A stretch of 64,000 nt of DNA. It comes from Leeuwenhoekiella sp044542075. Its GTDB lineage: Bacteria > Bacteroidota > Bacteroidia > Flavobacteriales > Flavobacteriaceae. Below, piece after piece: positions 35,022 through 42,155 of this stretch. Both the position numbers and the translations under genes were made by a program. The notes under the pieces are model-generated. The model did no database searches, was not told the origin of the DNA, and saw only the letters and a list, made by a program, of their open reading frames with translations. The stretch lies in the NCBI RefSeq assembly GCF_044542075.1, contig NZ_JBITTU010000001.1:743466-807465 (forward strand), read 5' to 3'. Numbering within the stretch: position 1 is the stretch's first letter; each line of letters opens with the position of its first letter.

Positions 35022-35660
35022 ATGGCACATTTAAGATTAGGAGATACAGCACCAGATTTTACAGCAAATACTACCGAAGGTGAAATCAATTTTCACGAAT
35101 GGCTAGGAGACAGCTGGGGAATTTTGTTTTCGCATCCGGGAGATTATACGCCGGTGTGTACAACAGAATTGGGTACTGTGGCAAATTATTACCCGGAGTT
35201 TAAAAAACGTAATGTAAAGCCTATTGCAATTAGCGTAGACAGCGTTGAAGAACATATGGGATGGATTAAAGACATCAACGAAACTCAAAACACTACGATG
35301 AACTATCCTATCATAGGTGATGAGAGCCGCAATGTTTCTGAATTATATGATATGATACATCCTAATGCTAGTGAGAAAGCTACGGTACGTTCGGTATTTA
35401 TCATTGGACCAGATAAGAAAATAAAATTAACACTTACCTATCCGCCTTCTACCGGTCGTAATTTTGACGAGATTATACGGGTAATAGACTCTCTTCAACT
35501 TACAGCATATCATAAAGTGGCTACACCGGCAAACTGGAAAGATGGCGAAGATTGCGTAATCTCACCAAGCGTAAGTAATGAGCAAATACCAGAATTTTTT
35601 CCGAAGGGACACACAGAGATTAAACCGTATTTAAGAATGACACCTCAACCCAATAAATAA
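35022..35660 (+). CDS. Peroxiredoxin, 1-Cys (Prx6) type
   Basis: A 212-residue thiol peroxidase. The active-site stretch HPGDYTPVCTTE has the peroxidatic Cys46 with Thr43. The length and the C-terminal arm (GEDCVISPSVS at about 172-182) match the Prx6 branch, which reduces hydrogen and alkyl hydroperoxides. It sits between scoA and scoB; its TAA shares one base with the scoB ATG (35660), so peroxiredoxin and subunit B are translated together. A link between ketone body use and peroxide removal is only suggested by this. Confidence 0.92.
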   Translation: MAHLRLGDTAPDFTANTTEGEINFHEWLGDSWGILFSHPGDYTPVCTTELGTVANYYPEFKKRNVKPIAISVDSVEEHMGWIKDINETQNTTMNYPIIGDESRNVSELYDMIHPNASEKATVRSVFIIGPDKKIKLTLTYPPSTGRNFDEIIRVIDSLQLTAYHKVATPANWKDGEDCVISPSVSNEQIPEFFPKGHTEIKPYLRMTPQPNK

Positions 35661-36316
35661 TGCTAGATAAAAACGGAATCGCTAAGCGCATAGCTCGTGA
35701 AGTTAAGGATGGCTTCTATGTCAATCTGGGTATAGGTATTCCTACGCTGGTTGCTAATTATGTTAGAGATGATATAGAAGTTGAATTTCAGAGTGAAAAT
35801 GGAATATTAGGAATGGGTCCTTTCCCTTTTAAAGGTGAAGAGGATGCAGACCTGATTAATGCAGGTAAACAAACCATTACAGCACTTAAAGGCGCTTCTT
35901 TTTTTGACTCTGCAACAAGTTTTTCAATGATACGTGGTCAACACGTACATCTTACCATTTTAGGCGCTATGGAGGTAGCTGAAAATGGTGATATTGCAAA
36001 CTGGAAAATTCCCGGAAAAATGGTTAAAGGTATGGGAGGTGCAATGGATCTTGTTGCCAGTGCCGAAAATATTATTGTAGCCATGATGCATACTAACAGA
36101 GAAGGAGAATCTAAACTTCTTAAACGCTGTTCTCTACCGCTTACGGGTGTAGGTTGTGTGACTAAAATCGTTACTAATCTTGCTGTGATCGAGGTAACGC
36201 CTAAAGGCTTTAGGCTGTTAGAACGTGCTCCAGGGGTATCTGTTGATGAAATTATTAAAGCAACAGAAGGTTATTTAGAAGTCCCTGCTGAAGTCCCGGA
36301 AATGATACTCGCTTAA
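35660..36316 (+). CDS. scoB: Succinyl-CoA:3-ketoacid CoA transferase subunit B
   Basis: The 218-residue beta subunit. The SENG motif at about 45-48 carries the catalytic glutamate (Glu46), which forms the covalent CoA thioester intermediate. GIGIPTLVANY precedes it at about 24-34, and the rest fits the beta-subunit fold. It pairs with scoA at 34287. The start is coupled to the peroxiredoxin stop by a 1-base overlap, and a terminator follows at 36337. Confidence 0.94.
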   Translation: MLDKNGIAKRIAREVKDGFYVNLGIGIPTLVANYVRDDIEVEFQSENGILGMGPFPFKGEEDADLINAGKQTITALKGASFFDSATSFSMIRGQHVHLTILGAMEVAENGDIANWKIPGKMVKGMGGAMDLVASAENIIVAMMHTNREGESKLLKRCSLPLTGVGCVTKIVTNLAVIEVTPKGFRLLERAPGVSVDEIIKATEGYLEVPAEVPEMILA

Positions 36317-36336
36317 AGATTTTGTATATCATTAAG

Positions 36337-36362
36337 AAGGAGCCTTAGGGCTCCTTTTTTTA
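36337..36362 (+). terminator. Terminator of the sco operon
   Basis: AAGGAGCC (36337-36344) pairs with GGCTCCTT (36349-36356), followed by a run of T to 36361. It starts 21 bases after the scoB stop. Confidence 0.9.
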
Positions 36363-36619
36363 TCTTCCTAGTGTCAAAAATAATCGTTGAATGAATTAAG
36401 TCACTAAAAACAACGCTAAAAAGCAAGTTAAAACAGGTGAAAAACACTTTTTTTTAACGTTTTTTAAAATTAGTTACTCAAATTCTTGCGCGAACTGAAA
36501 ATTACAATTACTTTAGTCATTCCCAAATCAGGATTTTTTAGATATAAAGTTTAGGAGGAGTCCTTTCAATTATTACTTAATTTCAAAGCAGGAGTGTTTT
36601 GATGTTATGATTTGTTAAT

Positions 36620-36649
36620 AAACCGCAGGGGGAGCCCGGCGGTTTTTTT
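36620..36649 (+). terminator. Orphan terminator in the 36.4-36.8 kb gap
   Basis: AAACCGC (36620-36626) pairs with GCGGTTT (36639-36645), followed by T to 36649. Nothing protein-coding precedes it after the sco terminator at 36362, so it may end a short RNA. The remaining 36363-36619 shows no frame or named feature. Confidence 0.65.
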
Positions 36650-36702
36650 ATATCTAAATAAAAAAAGTTAAATTCACGTTAACGAAAATAAGAAATAAGA
36701 AC

Positions 36703-36828
36703 ATGCCAACACTTTCTCCCGTTAAGAATCATAAGTCTAAAGGCTTAAATGCAGTTTTACAAGATACCTATCAAACTACACGAAGTATTCTCTACCTCTT
36801 TAAAAAAGTTTTTCTATTTATGTTCTAA
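36703..36828 (+). CDS. Possible 41-residue small protein
   Basis: An ATG frame of 41 residues between an orphan terminator and the end of the ABC gene, which it overlaps tail to tail by 4 bases. The N-terminal half is polar and basic with several Ser/Lys, and the last dozen residues are hydrophobic and aromatic (YLFKKVFLFMF). No family is known to me. The end overlap and the lack of a clear ribosome-binding site leave it uncertain. Confidence 0.35.
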   Translation: MPTLSPVKNHKSKGLNAVLQDTYQTTRSILYLFKKVFLFMF

Positions 36829-38516
36829 ATTCCTTTAGGGATTGCCTCGATTAAGGCTTTAGTATAATCGCTTTGAGGGTTTTCGTATACAGCATCTGCT
36901 TCTCCGGTTTCCTCAAATCTACCGTTACGCATAACCAGCAAACGGTCTGAAATATATTTCACTACGGCCAGATCGTGTGAAATAAATAAATACGTAAAAC
37001 CGTATGAGGTTTTTAAGGTATTAAGCAGATTAAGTACCTGAGCCTGCACAGAGATGTCCAGTGCAGAGACAGACTCATCACAAACTATAAACTTAGGCCT
37101 TACTGCAATAGTGCGTGCTATACCTATACGTTGTCGTTGACCACCACTAAATTCATGAGGATACCGGTCATAATGCTCAGGCAATAAACCTACTTCTTGA
37201 AGTAATTTTAAGGCTTCCGTTTTTCGCTCCTGTGCGTTTTTATAAAGCTTATGTACTTGCATGGCTTCGGTAATAGAACGGCCTACAGTAAGTCTTGGGT
37301 TTAGAGAAGAATAGGGGTCTTGAAATATAATCTGAATATCTTTCCTTAGGGTTCTTAGTTCTTTTGAAGACAACAGAGTTAGATCTTTTCCCTTGTAGAA
37401 AATTGCTCCTCTGGTAGTTTTGTCTAACTGAAGAATTAGATTTCCTAAAGTCGACTTCCCACAACCCGACTCGCCAACAAGACCTAATGTCTCCCCTTCA
37501 TAAATTATAAAACTTACTTCATTTACTGCTTTTAGAGTTTCTGTCTTTCCGAAGAATGAAACCTTAGAATAATACTCTTTTGTAGCGTTTTTGATTTCTA
37601 ATAATGGGGTTTTACTGTATATCTTCTCGTGTTCAAGTTCCCGTTCTGCCTTACTCACTGGTTTTGCAAGTGCATTTCCCTTTAAAAAATCTGATACAGT
37701 AGGTAGCTTTGCAAGCCGTTCGCTTGTAGAAGGGCGGGCATAGATTAAAGCTTTTGTGTAGTCTTCTTTAGGGTCTTTAAAGATGGTTTTAGCGCTACCT
37801 TGCTCAATAATTTTACCGCGATACATCACAATAACGCGATCTGCAATCTCACTTACTAGAGACAGGTCGTGTGAGATAAATAAAATACTCATTCCTGTTT
37901 GCTGTTGCAGTTCTTTTAAAAGTAGAATTATCTCTTTTTGAACCGTTACATCTAGCGCAGTTGTGGGCTCATCTGCAATTAATAATTTGGGCTTGCAGGC
38001 GATTGCCATCGCGATCATTACCCGCTGTTTTTGCCCACCGCTTATCTCGTGAGGATAGGCTTTAAATGCAGCTTCGGGTCTAGGTAATTTTACCTGATTA
38101 AAAAGTTTTAGAGTTTCTTCTTTTGCGGCTTTCTTAGAAAGAGTAGTATGTCTTAATAAGATTTCGGCAACCTGTTTTCCGCAACGCATAGAAGGGTTTA
38201 AAGAACTCATAGGTTCTTGAAATATCATTGAAATTTCATTCCCACGTATTTTTTGAAGTTCGTTGTCTGATAGTGGAAGTAAATCTCTTCCATCAAATAA
38301 AATACTTCCCGAAATGATTTCGGCAATTCGCTTAGGGAGTAAACCCAAAACAGCCAGGTTTGTGACAGATTTACCTGAACCAGATTCTCCAACCACACCT
38401 ACAATCTCGTTCTGCATTACATCAAAATTAATGGTATGCAAAACCTGATTCGTTTGCTTTCCGGTTTTAAAACCGAGGCTAAGATCTTTTATTGAAAGTA
38501 GAGCTGTTGTATTCAC
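36825..38516 (-). CDS. ABC transporter with two ATPase domains (peptide/nickel type, YejF-like)
   Basis: A 563-residue protein made of two nucleotide-binding domains in one chain. The first has Walker A GESGSGKS at 43-50, the second GESGCGKS at 348-355; signatures SGGQ are present in both halves (HEISGGQKQR and HEFSGGQRQR). The order and the peptide/oligopeptide-type C-terminal extensions match fused OppD/OppF proteins such as YejF. Binding protein and permeases are not in the window, so they must be encoded elsewhere. It is read together with the exonuclease gene upstream (28-base gap). Confidence 0.93.
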   Translation of the reverse strand: MNTTALLSIKDLSLGFKTGKQTNQVLHTINFDVMQNEIVGVVGESGSGKSVTNLAVLGLLPKRIAEIISGSILFDGRDLLPLSDNELQKIRGNEISMIFQEPMSSLNPSMRCGKQVAEILLRHTTLSKKAAKEETLKLFNQVKLPRPEAAFKAYPHEISGGQKQRVMIAMAIACKPKLLIADEPTTALDVTVQKEIILLLKELQQQTGMSILFISHDLSLVSEIADRVIVMYRGKIIEQGSAKTIFKDPKEDYTKALIYARPSTSERLAKLPTVSDFLKGNALAKPVSKAERELEHEKIYSKTPLLEIKNATKEYYSKVSFFGKTETLKAVNEVSFIIYEGETLGLVGESGCGKSTLGNLILQLDKTTRGAIFYKGKDLTLLSSKELRTLRKDIQIIFQDPYSSLNPRLTVGRSITEAMQVHKLYKNAQERKTEALKLLQEVGLLPEHYDRYPHEFSGGQRQRIGIARTIAVRPKFIVCDESVSALDISVQAQVLNLLNTLKTSYGFTYLFISHDLAVVKYISDRLLVMRNGRFEETGEADAVYENPQSDYTKALIEAIPKGI

Positions 38517-38544
38517 AGCCTAAATTTACAATATCCTACACTAT

Positions 38545-39258
38545 TTAAACTGAAGTGATCTCTGTCACTTGTAACAAAGCTTCATTGCGCAGACGTAAAA
38601 CAATTTGAGCGACCGCAACGACATCACGCTCGCAATAGTCTACTATACGAGCTATATCCTTTTCTACATAAAATACATCGCGTACCTGACTACCGTCTAT
38701 GTCTGTTTTAGGGGAAGGAATGTCTAGAATTTTAGTAAGTAATTTTAAGGATGTATAATGTTTATAATCGCCAAACTTCCACATTTCCAGGGTATCAAGA
38801 TGGGGGATTTCCCAAGGTTTTTTGCCGAATAAATCTAGTTTAAACGGAAGCGTAATACCATTAATAATCATACGTCGAGCGATGAATGGAAAGTCAAACT
38901 CTTTACCATTATGTGCACATAACACGTGATACTGCTTATTAAAATGTTCTTCTAAAAGAGTTTTGAATGCTAAAAGCTGGTTTTGCTCATCTCCATGAAA
39001 TGAGGTTGTTCTAAATGTACGCACTGCATCTTTAATTTTAAAATAGCCTACCGAAATACAAACTATTTTACCAAACTCAGCCCAGATACCTGCACGATCA
39101 TAAAACCCCTCGGCCGTGAATTCATCCTTACGTTGATATTCTGTTTTATCTGCATAAAGCTTTTGAAGATCTGTGTCTAGATCGCTAAAATTAGCGTGTT
39201 GAGGTACAGTTTCTATATCTAGAAATAAAATATTTTCTAAGTGTATTTTTGATAGCAT
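38545..39258 (-). CDS. PolB-like 3'-5' exonuclease (RNase H-like fold)
   Basis: A 237-residue protein with the DEDD metal-site pattern: DIE at 14-16, a HNGKEFDFPF block (about 116-125) and YCERDV near 207-212. It belongs to the predicted exonucleases related to the proofreading domain of family B polymerases. I infer single-strand DNA or RNA trimming in repair. It precedes the ABC gene with a 28-base gap and follows ogt after 127 bases in the same direction. No other domain is seen. Confidence 0.85.
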   Translation of the reverse strand: MLSKIHLENILFLDIETVPQHANFSDLDTDLQKLYADKTEYQRKDEFTAEGFYDRAGIWAEFGKIVCISVGYFKIKDAVRTFRTTSFHGDEQNQLLAFKTLLEEHFNKQYHVLCAHNGKEFDFPFIARRMIINGITLPFKLDLFGKKPWEIPHLDTLEMWKFGDYKHYTSLKLLTKILDIPSPKTDIDGSQVRDVFYVEKDIARIVDYCERDVVAVAQIVLRLRNEALLQVTEITSV

Positions 39259-39385
39259 AATTTAGATTTCTGTTGCAATTTTTGAAAACTGTCAATGATA
39301 AAAATTCAATCATCCAAATAGGATAACCTAGTTGTAAACTAAATATAATCAAAAGTTTATGAAAAAAGTAAGGAGCTTAAAAACT

Positions 39386-39859
39386 CTAAAATAGCATTTG
39401 TTGTGTAACCGGACTTTCGTGCTCAAGAAGCCATTTTTTACGCCAGATGCCACCAGCGTAACCCGTCATAGAATGATCGCTGCCAATCACACGGTGGCAT
39501 GGTATGATAATAGCAATAGGGTTTTTGCCATTTGCAGAAGCTGCAGCACGTATGACTTTACCATCACCTAGATCTTTTGCCATTTGTAAATAGGAAGTGG
39601 TTTTCCCAAAAGGGATTCTCGCCAGTTGTAACCAAACTTTTTTCTGAAAATCGGTGCCTTGCAGATTCAATTTTAGATTAAAATCTTTTAAATTTCCTGT
39701 AAAATATTGTTCTAATTGAGAGACTACATCTTGAAGCTCTTTAGGTATTTTTTCGCTTTGCGGAATTTTTTCATCTAAAAAAGTTACACACACCAGTCCT
39801 TCCTGATCTCCTTTAATCAATAGTGTTCCCAAAGGTGAATCTAGATAAGCTTCTTTCAT
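39386..39859 (-). CDS. ogt: Methylated-DNA--[protein]-cysteine S-methyltransferase
   Basis: A 157-residue suicide enzyme that removes methyl from O6-methylguanine. The catalytic motif PCHRV has the acceptor Cys121; the DNA-binding winged helix with RAAASANGKNP (about 104-114) precedes it. The N-terminal part is short, as in Ogt. Its ATG overlaps the stop of the CNNM gene by 4 bases (ATGA), so both are made from one transcript. Confidence 0.95.
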   Translation of the reverse strand: MKEAYLDSPLGTLLIKGDQEGLVCVTFLDEKIPQSEKIPKELQDVVSQLEQYFTGNLKDFNLKLNLQGTDFQKKVWLQLARIPFGKTTSYLQMAKDLGDGKVIRAAASANGKNPIAIIIPCHRVIGSDHSMTGYAGGIWRKKWLLEHESPVTQQMLF

Positions 39860-41025
39860 TCTGAAGGTTTATCAACATCTTCGTTTTTTACGTTTACATC
39901 GTGTTGAGGTGAGAGTTCAACGGTTTTAGAATTTTCAGGAATTTTGTCTAGAACGATTCCCATACGTTTTGCACGGCGTTCCCAATTTTTACGAGCTTGC
40001 ACCTGCATGTCTTCAATAGTGTCACTCTCATCCATTATTTCGAGTCCCAGGAGGGTTTCTATAATATCCTCCATAGTAACAACACCTATTGTGTTGCCAA
40101 AATGGTCTGTTACTAGTGCAATGTGACCACGACTGGTCACAAAAGTGTCAAAAAGTGCAGGTATAGGTTGATCTGCATCTACAATTAAAATATCTCTTCT
40201 TATATCTGAAAGTAATTTCTGGCCGTGTTCTTCTACGATTTCTTCAAGAACGTCGTCTTTGAGAATAAAACCGGTAATGTTATGTGATTTCTCACTATAA
40301 ACAGGAATTCTGGAAAATTTAAGATGTGGATGTTCTTTATGAAATTGATTTAAAGTTTTAGTCTCATCTTCGGTCACCACAACTGGAAATGGCGTCATTA
40401 CATCTTTTGCCATCACCGATTTAAAAACCAATAAATTTTTAATTACGGTAGTCTCGTTATCTTCAAAAACGCCTTCTTTTTCAGCAGCATCGGTGAGTGC
40501 CATAAACTCTTCTCTACTCATTGTACTTACGTGAGCAGATTTACCCACAAGTTTAGTGACTTGAGTTAAAATCCATAAAACACCGGTGTATTTAAGAAAT
40601 ATTATAATAAGTGTTAATGTCTTTGCAGTAAAGTTGCCCAGTGATTTCCAGTAAGTAGCACCTATTGTTTTTGGGATAATTTCTGAAAGCACAAGAATAA
40701 GCAAAGTCATTATTGTAGAAACAATAGCGACAAAATTGAGTCCTAAAATAGAGAAATCCCAACCTGATTCTGCAGCCATTGTACCGGCTTGCTCACCCAC
40801 TAAAATTGCACCTACAGTATGTGCAATAGTATTTAGGGTTAAAATCGCAATAAGTGGTTTATCAATATCTTTTTTAAAGTTGGCCAGAGTGTTAGCATAC
40901 GCGTGACCTTCTTTAGTTTTAATGCGTATAAAACTTGGAGTGACACTTAATAAAACCGCTTCTAGAATAGAACATAGAAACGAGAAAAATATAGATATAA
41001 ATGCAAAGGCGATTAGTAGACCCAT
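39856..41025 (-). CDS. CNNM/CorC family transporter or hemolysin-like protein
   Basis: A 389-residue membrane protein. The N-terminal DUF21 domain has about four helices (about 1-165) with SILEAVLLS and NTIAHTVGA; a CBS pair follows (about 205-325), containing the AMP or ATP site typical of CNNM/CorC proteins. Members of this family export or regulate Mg2+ (and perhaps Co2+). The C-terminal 50 residues are charged and of low complexity and lack the usual CorC_HlyC domain. Translation of ogt is coupled to its end. It lies after hemB in the same direction. Confidence 0.88.
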   Translation of the reverse strand: MGLLIAFAFISIFFSFLCSILEAVLLSVTPSFIRIKTKEGHAYANTLANFKKDIDKPLIAILTLNTIAHTVGAILVGEQAGTMAAESGWDFSILGLNFVAIVSTIMTLLILVLSEIIPKTIGATYWKSLGNFTAKTLTLIIIFLKYTGVLWILTQVTKLVGKSAHVSTMSREEFMALTDAAEKEGVFEDNETTVIKNLLVFKSVMAKDVMTPFPVVVTEDETKTLNQFHKEHPHLKFSRIPVYSEKSHNITGFILKDDVLEEIVEEHGQKLLSDIRRDILIVDADQPIPALFDTFVTSRGHIALVTDHFGNTIGVVTMEDIIETLLGLEIMDESDTIEDMQVQARKNWERRAKRMGIVLDKIPENSKTVELSPQHDVNVKNEDVDKPSE

Positions 41026-41117
41026 TGGTTTAGTTTGATTTGAGATAAAGATACCATAATCAAAACACCTTACAAACAGGTTAAGAAAAGCTTAGGCTAA
41101 ACTCGAAATTATTTCAA

Positions 41118-41149
41118 AAAAAAGAGGCTCAACGAGCCTCTTTTTTTTC
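41118..41149 (-). terminator. Terminator of hemB
   Basis: GAGGCTC pairs with GAGCCTC around loop AAC (stem 41118-41130 with 41134-41146), flanked by A and T runs on both sides. On the minus strand it comes 17 bases after the hemB stop. Confidence 0.92.
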
Positions 41150-41165
41150 TAATGTTAAAGATCAA

Positions 41166-42155
41166 TTATGAAATTAACTTCACAACATCCTTAGCAAAAT
41201 AACTGGCAATTAGATCTGCACCTGCGCGTTTGATCGCATACGTTTGTTCAAGAACCACAGCGTTGTGATCTAACCAGCCACGCTCAGAAGCTGCTTTTAT
41301 CATTGCATATTCGCCACTTACCTGATATACAGCAACCGGTACATTTACCGTGTTTTTAATATCGCGTACAATATCTAGGTAGCAAAGTCCTGGTTTTACC
41401 ATAACAATATCTGCACCTTCTTCAATATCCATGAGGGTTTCTTTAATGGCCTCATCGCGGTTTGCAAAATCCATCTGATAGGTCTTTTTATCTTTTGGAA
41501 CATCTTTAAGATCAACAGGGGCACTGTCTAACGCATCCCGAAATGGCCCATAAAAAGCAGAAGCATATTTTGCTGAGTAACTCATAATACCCACATCGTG
41601 GTGCCCTTCATCTTCAAGCAGGGTACGCATTTCAAAAATACGACCGTCCATCATATCACTGGGAGCAACCATGTCTGCACCGGCATTAGCGTGAGAAAGT
41701 GCCATCTCTGCTAAAATAGCACTAGAATCATCATTAAGTACTTTACCTCCTGCTACGATACCATCGTGCCCAAAAGACGAGAAAGGATCTAAGGCGACAT
41801 CGGTCATAACAACCATACCCGGCACTTCATCTTTAACAGCTTTTATAGCTCGTTGCATAAGTCCGTCAGGATTTAGTGCTTCAGTACCTTTATTGTCTTT
41901 CAGTTTATCATCTACTTTTACAAAAAGTAACACACTTTTAATACCCAGCGACCATACTTCTTTAGCTTCTTTTTTAAGATTGTCAAGACTCAGGCGATAA
42001 TAACCCGGCATTGATGCAATTTCATCTTTAACCCCTTTTCCTTCTACCACAAAAACAGGTAGAATAAAGTCATTAGGCGATATGATAGTTTCACGTACTA
42101 AAGAGCGCATAGCTTCTGAAGTACGTAATCTGCGATTTCTTCTTAATGGAAACAT
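41166..42155 (-). CDS. hemB: Porphobilinogen synthase (delta-aminolevulinic acid dehydratase)
   Basis: The 329-residue enzyme joins two 5-aminolevulinate molecules to porphobilinogen in haem synthesis. Both active lysines are in the expected contexts (SYSAKYASAF near 195-204, MVKPGL near 248-253). The metal region reads DVALDPFSSFGHDG at 119-132: the cysteines of the zinc type are replaced by Ala and Asp, so this is the magnesium-dependent type. Its start overlaps the helicase gene start by 10 bases head to head. A possible promoter lies at 42176. Confidence 0.96.
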   Translation of the reverse strand: MFPLRRNRRLRTSEAMRSLVRETIISPNDFILPVFVVEGKGVKDEIASMPGYYRLSLDNLKKEAKEVWSLGIKSVLLFVKVDDKLKDNKGTEALNPDGLMQRAIKAVKDEVPGMVVMTDVALDPFSSFGHDGIVAGGKVLNDDSSAILAEMALSHANAGADMVAPSDMMDGRIFEMRTLLEDEGHHDVGIMSYSAKYASAFYGPFRDALDSAPVDLKDVPKDKKTYQMDFANRDEAIKETLMDIEEGADIVMVKPGLCYLDIVRDIKNTVNVPVAVYQVSGEYAMIKAASERGWLDHNAVVLEQTYAIKRAGADLIASYFAKDVVKLIS

